From Thiothrix winogradskyi (GTDB lineage: Bacteria; Pseudomonadota; Gammaproteobacteria; Thiotrichales; Thiotrichaceae): a stretch of DNA of 64,000 bases. Numbering within the stretch: position 1 is the stretch's first letter; each line of letters opens with the position of its first letter. Below are positions 50,733 through 61,444 of this stretch, piece by piece. The DNA is taken from assembly GCF_021650935.1 (NCBI RefSeq), contig NZ_CP091244.1, positions 1,116,001 through 1,180,000 of the forward strand. Direction: 5' to 3'. The position numbers and the translations under genes were made by a program. A model generated the notes under the pieces. It worked only from the letters and a program-made list of their open reading frames with translations. It ran no database searches and was not told the origin of the DNA.

Positions 50733-52175
50733 TTGAGAAGGACAAAAATTGTAGCGACCATGGGGCCTGCTACCAATACGCCAGAAGCAATCGAAGCGAT
50801 TATTCTGGCAGGTGTGGACGTGGTGCGAATGAATTTTTCGCACGGTACCCACGCAGAACACGCGGCGCGTGCGGCTTTGGTGCGTGAGTTGGCGCACAAA
50901 GCGGGGCGCATTGTCGGGATTCTCGGCGACCTGCAAGGACCTAAATTACGCATTGCGCGTTTTAAAGACGGTAAAATTACCCTGAAAGCGGGTGATGCTT
51001 TCATTTTGGATGCTGAGCTTGCCAGCGATGCCGGAAGCCAGGAGCGCGTTGGCCTCGGTTACAAAGAGTTGGTCAACGATGTGAAAGCTGGGGATGAACT
51101 CTGGTTGGATGATGGGCGCATTGTGTTGGAAATCGTGGAGGTACGGGGGCAGGAAATCCATACCCGTGCCATCAACGGTGGTATTCTTTCCAATAACAAG
51201 GGTTTGAACCGGCGTGGCGGCGGCTTGAGTGCCGAAGCCCTGACCGAAAAAGACAAGGAAGACATTGCTGCTGCCGCCAGTATTGGCGTGGATTTCTTGG
51301 CAGTATCGTTCCCGCGTTCTGCTGACGATATTCACGAGGCTCGCCGGTTGGCATTGGAAGCCGGTTGCAAAGCCGCTATCGTTGCCAAAATGGAACGTGC
51401 TGAGACGATGGAACCCACCATTCGTGATGAAATCATTCTTGCTTCTGACGTGATTATGATTGCTCGCGGTGATTTAGGGGTGGAAATTGGTGATGCCAAG
51501 TTACCGGAAGCGCAAAAGTGTTTGATCAGCCGGGCGCGTACCCTGAATCGTGCGGTGATTACTGCCACACAAATGATGGAAACCATGACCGAAAACCCCA
51601 TCCCCACGCGGGCGGAGGTCTTCGACGTGGCGAACGCGGTCATGGATGGTACGGATGCGGTAATGTTGTCCGGCGAAACCGCGACCGGTAAACACCCGGC
51701 ACTCGTGGTGAAAACGATGGCGGCGATTTGCAAGGAAGCGGAAAATTCCAATGAAACCCGCCGTTCTGGGCATCGCATGGAAGACCGTTTTGGGCGCATT
51801 GACGAAGGCATTGCAATGGCTACCATGTACACCGCCAATCACATGGGGGTACGTGCGATTGCGGCGTTGACTGAATCGGGTGCAACACCGTTGTGGATGT
51901 CGCGGATTCGTTCCGGTATCCCGATTTACGCGCTGACTTCCAGTGATGAAGCAGCGCGGCGGGTGAGCATGTATCGCGGGGTTTATCCGGTGAAATTGCA
52001 TGAGCCGTTGAAAGACCCGAAAATAGCCAACCGTCAAGCGGTCGAATTGATGATTAAAGAAGGTATCGTCGAAAACGGTGATCTGGTCATTATTACCAAA
52101 GGTGACTTGATGGGGACGAAAGGCGGCACTAACCAGCTCAAGATTCTGCGTGTCGGTGAGCACCAAAACGGCTAA
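50733..52175 (+). CDS. pyk: pyruvate kinase
   Basis: Pyruvate kinase makes pyruvate and ATP from phosphoenolpyruvate and ADP. The frame starts with TTG (MRRTKIVATMGPAT), which matches the family N-terminus exactly, so the rare start is well supported. 480 residues, with VVRMNFSHG, DLQGPKLRIARF, VDFLAVSFPRSADDI, the catalytic Lys in AIVAKMERAE, MIARGDLGVEI and TATQMMETM. The weak start and the poor ribosome site (GGTAAT) imply low expression compared with its neighbours, fitting a cell that mainly runs the pathway toward CO2 fixation; that is inference. Confidence 0.95.
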   Translation: MRRTKIVATMGPATNTPEAIEAIILAGVDVVRMNFSHGTHAEHAARAALVRELAHKAGRIVGILGDLQGPKLRIARFKDGKITLKAGDAFILDAELASDAGSQERVGLGYKELVNDVKAGDELWLDDGRIVLEIVEVRGQEIHTRAINGGILSNNKGLNRRGGGLSAEALTEKDKEDIAAAASIGVDFLAVSFPRSADDIHEARRLALEAGCKAAIVAKMERAETMEPTIRDEIILASDVIMIARGDLGVEIGDAKLPEAQKCLISRARTLNRAVITATQMMETMTENPIPTRAEVFDVANAVMDGTDAVMLSGETATGKHPALVVKTMAAICKEAENSNETRRSGHRMEDRFGRIDEGIAMATMYTANHMGVRAIAALTESGATPLWMSRIRSGIPIYALTSSDEAARRVSMYRGVYPVKLHEPLKDPKIANRQAVELMIKEGIVENGDLVIITKGDLMGTKGGTNQLKILRVGEHQNG

Positions 52176-52222
52176 GGCACGCAACACGTTAATAGTTTAA
52201 ACAACATTTTGAGGAGAACAAC

Positions 52223-53287
52223 ATGGCTTTGATTTCTTTGCGTCAATTACTGGATCACGCGGCTGAAAACGGTTACGGGATGCCAGCGTTCAACGTTAAC
52301 AACATGGAGCAAATCCACGCCATCATGCAAGCGGCTGATGCGTGCAACTCCCCGGTTATCTTGCAAGGTTCTGCCGGTGCGCGTTCTTACGCGGGCGAAC
52401 CGTTCCTGCGTCATCTGGTACTGGCAGCGGTCGAAATGTACCCGCATATCCCGGTGGTTATGCACCAAGACCACGGTGCTGAGCCAGCGGTTTGCTTCCG
52501 TTCTATCCAGTCTGGTTTCACCTCCGTCATGATGGACGGTTCTTTGATGGCTGATGGCAAAACCCCGTCCAGCTACGAATACAACGTTGAAACCACTCGT
52601 AAAGTGGTTGAACTGGCGCACGCTTGCGGCGTTTCCGTGGAAGGCGAACTGGGTTGCTTGGGTTCACTCGAAACCGGCATGATGGGCGAAGAAGACGGTC
52701 ACGGTGCTGACGGCGTGTTGGATCATTCCCAACTGTTGACTGACCCAGAAGAAGCGGCTGACTTCGTGCGCAAGACTGGCGTTGACGCGCTGGCAATTGC
52801 CATCGGTACTTCTCACGGTGCGTACAAGTTCACTAAGAAGCCTACCGGCAACGTACTGCGTATCGACCGCGTGAAAGAAATCAATGCCCGCATTCCAACC
52901 GTTCACTTGGTTATGCACGGCTCTTCTTCTGTGCCAGAAGATTGGCTCGAAATCATCAACAACTACGGCGGCGACATGGGTCAAACCTACGGCGTACCGG
53001 TGTCTGAAATCGTTGAAGGCATTAAGCACGGTGTACGTAAAGTTAACATCGACACGGATTTGCGGATGGCATCGACTGGTGCAATTCGTAAGCACTTGTT
53101 TGACAACAAGGCTAACTTTGATCCACGCAAGTTCCTGAAAGAAGCGACCAAAGCGATGTCAGGCATCTGTAAAGACCGCTTTGAAGCGTTTGGTACTGCG
53201 GGCATGGCTGACAAAATCAAGCCTGTGTCACTGGAAATCATGTTCGGTCAATACAAAGCTGGCAAGCTCGACCCGAAAGTGTCGTAA
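52223..53287 (+). CDS. fba: fructose-bisphosphate aldolase, class II
   Basis: This metal-dependent aldolase joins or splits fructose 1,6-bisphosphate, and sedoheptulose bisphosphate in the Calvin cycle. The 354-residue protein has YGMPAFNVNNMEQIHAIM, VVMHQDHGAEPAVC with the zinc His, VEGELGCLGSLETG, SHGAYKFTKKP, and HGSSSVPEDW. The subclass with NYGGDMGQTYGVPV is the one usual in autotrophs. AGGAG precedes the ATG. Last gene of the plus-strand carbon series. Confidence 0.96.
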   Translation: MALISLRQLLDHAAENGYGMPAFNVNNMEQIHAIMQAADACNSPVILQGSAGARSYAGEPFLRHLVLAAVEMYPHIPVVMHQDHGAEPAVCFRSIQSGFTSVMMDGSLMADGKTPSSYEYNVETTRKVVELAHACGVSVEGELGCLGSLETGMMGEEDGHGADGVLDHSQLLTDPEEAADFVRKTGVDALAIAIGTSHGAYKFTKKPTGNVLRIDRVKEINARIPTVHLVMHGSSSVPEDWLEIINNYGGDMGQTYGVPVSEIVEGIKHGVRKVNIDTDLRMASTGAIRKHLFDNKANFDPRKFLKEATKAMSGICKDRFEAFGTAGMADKIKPVSLEIMFGQYKAGKLDPKVS

Positions 53288-53310
53288 TGCCGCTTAACGC
53301 TTAGCGTTGA

Positions 53311-53345
53311 AAAAAACGTAGAGACGCAAAATATTGCGTCTCTAC
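53311..53345 (-). terminator. terminator of the TRAP/usp operon
   Basis: GTAGAGACGCAA at 53318-53329 pairs perfectly with TTGCGTCTCTAC at 53334-53345 around AATA. On the minus strand the stem is followed by GTTTTTTT, a proper T run. It lies 24 bp past the usp stop. From the plus side it may also help to end the fba transcript. Confidence 0.85.
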
Positions 53346-53368
53346 AAACCCCTCAACGGGTTAAACTT

Positions 53369-53869
53369 CTAACCACCATTCGGAATAATCAACACCGGTA
53401 CTTTGCTATGCTGCGTCACTGTCCGCGCTGTTGACCCCAGCATGGTATGCCCACTCGCTTGCCGCGTATGGCTGCCAATCACGATCAAATCCACCCCGTG
53501 CGTTTCCGCGTAATGGTTAATCACATCCGCCGGATTGCCCGCGCTGACTGCAATCTTGTCGATCAGCTCGTCCTTATCCTTGCAGATGTCGTCTTCTTCC
53601 GCACAGTAGTTTTTCAGGCGTTCGCGCATGGTTTCGATGACCTGCTGCATACTTTCCTGTTCGATGTCGTGGATTTCCTTGCCCGGCATGTACATCGACA
53701 AAATCGCTGAACCGGTCGTGCCAATCGGCGCAACCGCGTGCAACATAATGATTTTCGCCTTGTGAATCCGTGCCAGATTGATTGCCTGCCGGAACACCGG
53801 GCGCATGTGCGTACCCAGATTGGTGGCGTACAAAATGGTTTGGAATGGTTTTATTTCACTCATGCTCAT
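53369..53869 (-). CDS. universal stress protein linked to a TRAP transporter
   Basis: A 166-residue UspA-fold protein. It opens with FQTILYATNLGTHMRPVFRQA, continues with AKIIMLHAVAP, and has the ATP-binding GSHTRQASGHTMLGSTARTV (G-2x-G-9x-G-S/T type) near the end. It starts 6 bp after the dctM stop, so it is the last gene of dctP-dctQ-dctM-usp. In Halomonas the Usp protein TeaD is encoded with the TRAP transporter TeaABC and modulates uptake; a similar role is inferred. Confidence 0.92.
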   Translation of the reverse strand: MSMSEIKPFQTILYATNLGTHMRPVFRQAINLARIHKAKIIMLHAVAPIGTTGSAILSMYMPGKEIHDIEQESMQQVIETMRERLKNYCAEEDDICKDKDELIDKIAVSAGNPADVINHYAETHGVDLIVIGSHTRQASGHTMLGSTARTVTQHSKVPVLIIPNGG

Positions 53870-53875
53870 CGCTCC

Positions 53876-55159
53876 TTACAGCATCCCCATTACCCGTGGC
53901 AGCCATAGGCTGATTTCCGGCACATACGTGATCAGCATCAGGAACGCCAACATGGTGTACAGCCAAGGCAATACCGCCACGGTAAGTGCTGACAAGCCCA
54001 TTTTGGTAATTCCTGATGCGACGTACAAGTTCAAACCCACCGGCGGGGTGATCATCCCGATTTCCATATTCACCACCATAATAATGCCGAAATGCACCGG
54101 ATGGATGCCCAACGCCATTGCCATCGGGAACAGAATCGGCGCGAAAATCAGCATAATGCTGGACGGTTCCATAAAATTACCCGCCAACAGCAGCAGGATA
54201 TTCACCGCAATCAGGAACGTGATAATGCCCATGCCTTGCTCAGTCATCCACCCCGCCAATGATTGCGGAATACCTTCGTTGGTCAATAGGAAGGAGAACA
54301 GCACTGCGTTGGTGATAATGTACAGCAACATGGCGGACATGCTGGCGGAATTCAGCAGCACACGCGGTATATCTTTTAGGCTCAAGTCTTTGTAAACAAA
54401 TACCGCAATCACAAAGGCATACACCGCACTCATTGCTGCCGCTTCCGTCGGGGTGAAAATGCCGGTGTAAATCCCGCCCATGACCACGATGATCAGCATC
54501 AAGCCCCAGACCGAATCTTTAAAGGCTTTCAGACGTTGCCTCCAGCTTGCTTTCGGTTGACGCGGGAAATTGCCTTTTTTGGCACGATACCAAGTAGTGC
54601 CACCGAGGAACAGTGTCAGTATCAACCCCGGAATTACCCCGGCGATGAACAATGCACCAATCGACGAGTTGGTTGCTACCGCATACATCACCATGACGAT
54701 AGAGGGCGGAATCAAAATCCCTAACCCACCGGAAGAAGCGATGACCCCCGCGCCAAATTCCTTGGGGAAACCTGCTTTCACCATGGCGGGTAACAGAATC
54801 GAACCAATCGCCACCACCGTTGCAGGGCTAGAGCCGGAAACTGCTGCAAACAACGCGCAAGCCAAGACGCCCGCCAAGCCCAAACCGCCGAACCAATGCC
54901 CGACCATCGAGGTGGCAAAGTTGACCATGCGTTTCGCCACCCCGCCGTGAGTGAGGAAATTCCCGGCAAGGATAAAAAACGGAATCGCCATGATCTCGAA
55001 CTTTTCGATCCCCGTGAACAGCTTCAATGCCACCGATTCCACCGGTACGGAAGTCATGGTAAACAGGAAGGTCATCACCGTCAGCCCCAGTGCAATCGAC
55101 ACGGGCATTCCGGTGAGCATCAACAACATCAACAAACCAAAGATGATTAAGGCACTCAT
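53876..55159 (-). CDS. dctM: TRAP transporter, large permease subunit
   Basis: DctM is the 12-helix transport subunit driven by an ion gradient. The 427-residue protein is almost wholly hydrophobic. It contains SGSSPATVVAIGSILLPAMVKAGFP, FGAGVIASSGGLGILIPPSIVMVMY, TPTEAAAMSAVYAF, and the end region NMEIGMITPPVGLNLYV, all typical of DctM. Its start overlaps the dctQ end by 4 bp (ATGA). Confidence 0.95.
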   Translation of the reverse strand: MSALIIFGLLMLLMLTGMPVSIALGLTVMTFLFTMTSVPVESVALKLFTGIEKFEIMAIPFFILAGNFLTHGGVAKRMVNFATSMVGHWFGGLGLAGVLACALFAAVSGSSPATVVAIGSILLPAMVKAGFPKEFGAGVIASSGGLGILIPPSIVMVMYAVATNSSIGALFIAGVIPGLILTLFLGGTTWYRAKKGNFPRQPKASWRQRLKAFKDSVWGLMLIIVVMGGIYTGIFTPTEAAAMSAVYAFVIAVFVYKDLSLKDIPRVLLNSASMSAMLLYIITNAVLFSFLLTNEGIPQSLAGWMTEQGMGIITFLIAVNILLLLAGNFMEPSSIMLIFAPILFPMAMALGIHPVHFGIIMVVNMEIGMITPPVGLNLYVASGITKMGLSALTVAVLPWLYTMLAFLMLITYVPEISLWLPRVMGML

Positions 55160-55776
55160 GGCTTTTGCTCCACTACCGGGAATGGATCGGTATCGTGCAA
55201 GCCGTCAACATGCCCGTGATCATGATGCGGCAATTCACCCGTTTTCCAGTAATTCGCCAGCACTTGCAGAAATCGGAAACACATCAACGCCGAGCCAAGC
55301 GGTACAGCGAGATACACGACCCAAGTACGCCATTCCAGATCCGGCGTGGTGGGCCCTTCGTAATACGGGGCAGTTTCCATCCCCAAGGTACTTAACACTG
55401 CGTAAGCCATGCCGTTATGCCACACCAGATTAAAACCCAGCACCGCGACTAATGCGGTAAAAAATGCGCCCGCACACAAGGCGACGATGGTGGTGATACG
55501 GCGGTTGTCAGGTGATAAATTGTTTACCACCACATCCACGCCGACGTGAATGCCTTGACGCACCCCGTAAGCTGCGCCAAATTTCGCCATCCACACGAAC
55601 AGGATAATGCACAACTCTTGCGCCCAGCTCAGGTGAATGCTTAATAAAAAATCTTGGAACGCACCCAGCGGCAAGCCGGAAGCGTAACGGTGTACCACTG
55701 CCACAAAAATCACGATGGTGGCGGCAGCCAGCAAGACACTAATCAATACTTCTTCGAGATGATCGAACCACTTCAT
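55156..55776 (-). CDS. dctQ: TRAP transporter, small permease subunit
   Basis: DctQ is the four-helix partner of DctM. The ATG at 55776 behind GGAGGAG gives 206 residues. There are four hydrophobic segments (VLISVLLAAATIVIFVAVV; WAQELCIILFVWMAKFGAAYG; ITTIVALCAGAFFTALVAVLG; TWVVYLAVPLGSALMCFRFL) and the DctQ mark RQGIHVGVDVVVNNL. The tail is His/Asp-rich (HHDHGHVDGLHD), a possible cytoplasmic metal-binding end not needed for transport. Confidence 0.94.
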   Translation of the reverse strand: MKWFDHLEEVLISVLLAAATIVIFVAVVHRYASGLPLGAFQDFLLSIHLSWAQELCIILFVWMAKFGAAYGVRQGIHVGVDVVVNNLSPDNRRITTIVALCAGAFFTALVAVLGFNLVWHNGMAYAVLSTLGMETAPYYEGPTTPDLEWRTWVVYLAVPLGSALMCFRFLQVLANYWKTGELPHHDHGHVDGLHDTDPFPVVEQKP

Positions 55777-55807
55777 ACATTTCTCCTCCAAAATGTATTA
55801 GAAGGGA

Positions 55808-55914
55808 GACCCCTCACCCCCTAGCCCCCTCTCCCTCAAGGGGAGAGGGGGAACAAGAATGAAGTGTCTCTTAGCCCCTCTACCTTTGGGAGAGGGGTTG
55901 GGGTGAGGGTTTTC
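55808..55914. repeat. palindromic repeat family R, copy 4
   Basis: Lies between dctP and dctQ and ends four bases before the dctP stop on the minus strand. The arms ACCCCTCACCCCCTAGCCCC and GAGAGGGGTTGGGGTGAGGG are mirrored. A hairpin here in the dctPQM mRNA would protect the 3' end of dctP. Making more binding protein than permease by such a structure is a known principle in transporter operons. Confidence 0.8.
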
Positions 55915-55917
55915 TTC

Positions 55918-56925
55918 TTATTTACCCGCCTCAAACCCAGTCGCTTTGTAAACCGCGTCAATGGTTTCCTTGCCAATGCGTTCTGCCATTTCGGTATGGA
56001 CAGGCATCAGGGCGGCTTGCAGGGCTTTGATTTCGTCTTCGCTAGGCACGTAAACTTCGGTTTTACCGCTGGCTTTTACCGCTTCCAATGCTTGGTCGTT
56101 GTCGGCTTTGGCGATTTCGTTGGCGTAGTCGGTGGATTCTTGCATGGCTTCATCCAGTGACTTGCGCACGTCTTCCGGCAGTTTGTCCCAGAAATCCTTG
56201 TTGGTGATAACCGCATAGCCGAGGTAGCCGTGGTTGGTCGCGCTGGCGTGCTTTTGCACTTCGTGCATTTTCTGGGTGTACAGGTTGGAAGGTGGGTTTT
56301 CAGTACCGTCCACAACGCCGGTTTGCAGAGCTTGGTAGGTTTCAGAGAACGGCATGACTTGCGGGTTTGCGCCGAGCGCCCGCATTTGTGCTTCAATCAC
56401 TTTGGAAGACTGGATGCGCATTTTCAAGCCTTTGAAATCATCCGGGGTTTTCAGCGGCTTGTTGGCACTCATTACCTTGAAACCGTTATCCCAGAATGCC
56501 AGACCTTTCACGCCTTTGGGTTCGAGTTTCGCTAACAGGCTGGCACCGACTTCACCTTTGGTGACTTTGTGCAGGTCTTCGTAGTTTTTAAAGATGTACG
56601 GCAGGTCGAATACTTCAAAATCTTTCACCCCCAATGGGCCGAATTTCGCCAGTGACGGTGCGAGCATCTGGACCGCACCCATTTGCAGGGCTTCCATTTC
56701 TTCCTTGTCTTTGTAGAGGGTGCTGTTGGCGTAAACTTCAACCTTGACCGCACCTTTGGTTTTTTCTTCAGCCAGTGTTTTGAACTTTTCAGCCGCTTTA
56801 CCTTTCGGGGTATCGGGTGCAACCACGTGGCTGAACTTGATGACGATCGGGTCAGCAGCGTAGGAATACATGCTGAACAAGCCAAGGGCAACAGCAGTCG
56901 TCAGGGTTAACAGGGTCTTTTTCAT
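55918..56925 (-). CDS. dctP: TRAP transporter, periplasmic DctP-type binding protein
   Basis: A 335-residue secreted protein. The signal peptide (KKTLLTLTTAVALGLFSMYSYA, cleavage near residue 23) precedes the DctP fold: IKFSHVVAPDTPKGKAAEKF, VKVEVYANSTLYKD, LKMRIQSSKVIEAQMRALGANP with the conserved ligand Arg, and VVDGTENPPSNLY. DctP types mainly bind C4-dicarboxylates and other organic acids; the precise ligand cannot be read. The start is at 56925 behind GGAGAGAG. First gene of the dctPQM-usp operon. Confidence 0.95.
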   Translation of the reverse strand: MKKTLLTLTTAVALGLFSMYSYAADPIVIKFSHVVAPDTPKGKAAEKFKTLAEEKTKGAVKVEVYANSTLYKDKEEMEALQMGAVQMLAPSLAKFGPLGVKDFEVFDLPYIFKNYEDLHKVTKGEVGASLLAKLEPKGVKGLAFWDNGFKVMSANKPLKTPDDFKGLKMRIQSSKVIEAQMRALGANPQVMPFSETYQALQTGVVDGTENPPSNLYTQKMHEVQKHASATNHGYLGYAVITNKDFWDKLPEDVRKSLDEAMQESTDYANEIAKADNDQALEAVKASGKTEVYVPSEDEIKALQAALMPVHTEMAERIGKETIDAVYKATGFEAGK

Positions 56926-57101
56926 CTCTCTCTCCAAGTGAATTGCGGTTAAACACGGATTCAGTATTGGAAGAAACGTGCCAACAGTGCGGATTGCACC
57001 AAAGTCTTTTTATTTTCATTAATAAACAATGTGTTGGGATTGGTTTGATCGTTGGGTGTTAGGGCTGGCGAGCTGACAAACGGCGGATTTCCGCCGAATG
57101 C

Positions 57102-58721
<1,620 letters not shown>

Positions 58722-58730
58722 GTTGCTGCA

Positions 58731-59204
58731 TTACTCCCCAGCAATCACTAACGCTTTGTCGATCAGTTTGGGGCTGAGATGAGCGTCGGTTTGCTGAATA
58801 ATTTGCAGATACGGTTTAATGGTGGAGATGAGTTGGTTTTCTTTGGCTAACAGCAAGATACCGACACTGCCGATAATGTGAATGTCGTTACGCAATGCCG
58901 CTTTTCGCGCCCGTAAGTCATCAATGAGCAAGCGGTCGGCATGTTGTTTTTTATACAATGCCATTGCTTGCAGTTCACCATTGCCTAACCCTTCGGTGGT
59001 AATCACGAAATCGTGTAGATCAATCGCCAACACTTTATCTTGTAAATAGTGCCGTAGCCTGTCTGCTTGGGGTTTGCCTTGAACAGTTGCTTCTTGAAAC
59101 ACGGCGGGAGGTACACGAACCTTTGCAAACAAAGTGTCCAGCCAGCCCAAGCCGTCGCACGCGGCTATAGCAACCAGTGGTGAGGTATCGGCAATGACTA
59201 GCAT
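58731..59204 (-). CDS. DUF3368 PIN-like toxin, intact
   Basis: A 157-residue protein with the PIN-like start MLVIADTSPLVAIAACDGL (first acidic residue D6), the ELQAMALYKKQHADRLLIDDL region with the other acidic residues, and IIGSVGILLLAKENQLI. DUF3368 proteins are inferred ribonuclease toxins paired with UPF0175 antitoxins. Start and antitoxin stop overlap (TGATG). This is the complete version of the remnant at 6461-6685. The stop lies 9 bp before the rtcR start, so rtcR could be co-transcribed with it. Confidence 0.87.
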   Translation of the reverse strand: MLVIADTSPLVAIAACDGLGWLDTLFAKVRVPPAVFQEATVQGKPQADRLRHYLQDKVLAIDLHDFVITTEGLGNGELQAMALYKKQHADRLLIDDLRARKAALRNDIHIIGSVGILLLAKENQLISTIKPYLQIIQQTDAHLSPKLIDKALVIAGE

Positions 59205-59458
59205 CAGCAGGTTAACCGAAAATCAGCCAGCTCGGCTTCCAAGTCTTCGGGCGTGTAGTTGATGGTCGGAATGTCGTGTTTTTTGCACTCTGCCATGAAG
59301 GTGTAGCGGTCAACGCCTGCCAGTTCGGTTGCAGCACCTGCGGACAGCTTTCCGGCTTGGAATAGTGCGAGAGCGGCGTACAGCTTGAGAATACTGGCAA
59401 TTTCCGGCTTGGTTTTATCCAGCCCGAAGTATTCGGGGATGTCCATTGTGATTTGCAT
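59204..59458 (-). CDS. UPF0175 antitoxin, intact pair
   Basis: An 84-residue protein, MQITMDIPEYFGLDKTKPEI at the start, with the KLSAGAATELAGVDRYTFMA helix-turn-helix-like segment and an acidic tail (EDLEAELADF). It is the upstream partner of the DUF3368 toxin; the stop and start codons share a base. A GGAATACC stretch precedes the ATG. It begins about 80 bp after the second hsdS, the same gene order as in the first type I locus. Confidence 0.85.
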   Translation of the reverse strand: MQITMDIPEYFGLDKTKPEIASILKLYAALALFQAGKLSAGAATELAGVDRYTFMAECKKHDIPTINYTPEDLEAELADFRLTC

Positions 59459-59539
59459 ATTAGGTATTCCTCGTGGAAAGGTGCTGTTTCCATTCTATAG
59501 AGACTGGGATTTTCCGGCAAAGGGTTTGTACGTGCGGTT

Positions 59540-61444
59540 TCATGCGGTCACTGCCTGCACCGCTGCTGCGCTGAAATCCGCTGCCACTTGCCGCTGTTCC
59601 GTCAGCAAGGTTTCCAGCGTGTCGCACAGTGCCATTAATTCATCGACTTGCGCCACAATGCGGTGTTGCTCTTCGAGTGGGGGGAGTGCAAGAACAAGAC
59701 TTCTAATTTGCTCACGAGATACATTTTTCATGGAGCTACTTGTTCCTCCTGCAACCTGAGCATAATAATTTCGTGCGAAATTAGAGCTATTTACTAAGAT
59801 AATGAAGTTCTTATTCGTCATGGATGTAAAAATAAAACGTATAATTTTGTCACTAAGCATCAATTTTGTTGGAGTGTTTTCAGGAACAATCACGGCTCTA
59901 GCAACTAATTCAGCAGTATTTGCTCTAGAAATTAAAAAATCGCCTGCTCTGACTTCATACTCAGGTTTTGGGTCTAAGTTTTTAGGCAGTTCTTTATTTT
60001 CTTCTGGTTTGAATATCCCCCAAGTAACTGCACTAACTTTTAACACCCCCCAGTTGCCTTGCTGTCGTGGTATTGACTCACATGTTGGACTCCATCCCGC
60101 GTCAGAACCTAAAGCTAAGTAATCCAATCTTATCCATTCCCAGCCATTCGGCGACTCAAATGGCTTCTCTTCGTCTTTGATTTTTGCCAATGACTTTTGG
60201 CGTTTTATTTTTCCTTCGAGGATTAGGCATTCTTTTTCGGCGGCGATTTTCTCCAGCAACACAGATGCAGGTTCGTCGTTGGGGTCTTGTGGAACGAGTT
60301 TGCCCATAACGGCGAGTTGAAGAATCAGCTCGCGTAATTTCGCTATATTTTCGAGTGCTACGGTGCGGTCTTTCAGTTTGCCGCGTCGCATGTCGCTGGG
60401 TAGCGGTAAGTTTGCGCCGTACAGGGTGTTGAAATGGGTGGCGATGCGTTGCCAGTGCTGGTCGAAGACCCTCACCCCAACCCCTCTCCCGGAGGTAGAG
60501 GGGCTAAGAGAAACAAGCTCTTGCTCCCCCTCTACCTCTGGGAGAGGGGGCTGGGGGGTGAGGGTCTTCGAGGAGAACGCCATCACTGCCTGAATCACCG
60601 CCGTATTCGCCTCCAGCAAATTACGCGCCTGATCATCCTGTTGCGCTTCGAGCTGATCACACAACACCATCAATTCATCGACCTTCGCCACAATCCGCTG
60701 CTGCTCTTCCAGCGGCGGAAGCGGAATCAACATTTGGCGTAAACCACTTAGAGGTACGGTTTTTTGAGCAATACCAGTCGCCACTTGTGTTGCATAATCA
60801 ACAGCATACTTTGAGGATAACACTAACGGTAAATAACTATTAGGGCTTGATTCTGTTGATTTCAGTATTGCTATGTGACGTTGAACACAAAAAATCTCAT
60901 CGCTATTTATGTAAACAGGGATGCCATATGAGCCTGTAACAGTATAAAGAATATCGCCTTTTAACGGCTTTCTGCCCCAGTCTAATGCTTGATAATATTC
61001 ATCTGATACAAAACGACATTCATCTAAAAAAAGCCTTCCTTTGTTAACATTTCCTATCACTAAAAAAGGAATGCCATTTTCAGTTTTTGGAGGGGGCTGA
61101 TGATCACCATCTGTAACAATAGCCAAAAGATCAGTCAACAATACCCATTTCCATTTTATTGGCAAATCGAAAGGTTTTTCTTTCCCTATTGATAAAGGCT
61201 TTTGGCGTTTGATTTTTCCTTCGAGGATTAGACGTTCTTTTTCGGCGGCGATTTTTTCAAGCAACACTGATGCAGGTTCGTCGTTGGGATCTTGAGGGAC
61301 GAGTTTGCCTTGTACGGCGAGTTGCAGGATGAGGGCGCGGAGGTTGGCGATGCCATTCGGCGCACGCGCAAACAGCGGAAACTGCGCCACAAAAGCCGCA
61401 AGGTCAAAGTGAGCAGGCTCTGGAGAGTGAGGGGTATTCTTCAT
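59540..61444 (-). CDS. hsdS: type I specificity subunit HsdS with a palindromic insert in the linker
   Basis: A 634-residue HsdS, longer than usual. Each half has a conserved segment LVPQDPNDEPASVLLEKIAAEKE followed by a recognition domain and PLPPLEEQ(Q/H)RIVA(K/Q)VDELM. The first domain spans about residues 90-250 and the second about 430-590. The two domains differ, so two different half-sites are expected. Between them, about residues 297-331, lies a stretch TLTPQPPLPEVEGEQ and SPSTSGRGVGVRVF that is the translation of repeat copy 5. The frame stays open through the insert. It follows rhuM with a 4-bp overlap. Confidence 0.92.
   Translation of the reverse strand: MKNTPHSPEPAHFDLAAFVAQFPLFARAPNGIANLRALILQLAVQGKLVPQDPNDEPASVLLEKIAAEKERLILEGKIKRQKPLSIGKEKPFDLPIKWKWVLLTDLLAIVTDGDHQPPPKTENGIPFLVIGNVNKGRLFLDECRFVSDEYYQALDWGRKPLKGDILYTVTGSYGIPVYINSDEIFCVQRHIAILKSTESSPNSYLPLVLSSKYAVDYATQVATGIAQKTVPLSGLRQMLIPLPPLEEQQRIVAKVDELMVLCDQLEAQQDDQARNLLEANTAVIQAVMAFSSKTLTPQPPLPEVEGEQELVSLSPSTSGRGVGVRVFDQHWQRIATHFNTLYGANLPLPSDMRRGKLKDRTVALENIAKLRELILQLAVMGKLVPQDPNDEPASVLLEKIAAEKECLILEGKIKRQKSLAKIKDEEKPFESPNGWEWIRLDYLALGSDAGWSPTCESIPRQQGNWGVLKVSAVTWGIFKPEENKELPKNLDPKPEYEVRAGDFLISRANTAELVARAVIVPENTPTKLMLSDKIIRFIFTSMTNKNFIILVNSSNFARNYYAQVAGGTSSSMKNVSREQIRSLVLALPPLEEQHRIVAQVDELMALCDTLETLLTEQRQVAADFSAAAVQAVTA
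60467..60568. repeat. palindromic repeat family R, copy 5, in frame inside hsdS
   Basis: About 102 bp with arms GACCCTCACCCCAACCCCTC and GGGGGCTGGGGGGTGAGGGT, extending to CGAAGACCC/GGGTCTTCG at the outer edges. It is very similar to copy 1. It is read through on the minus strand with no stop, adding about 35 residues between the two halves of HsdS. Confidence 0.88.
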
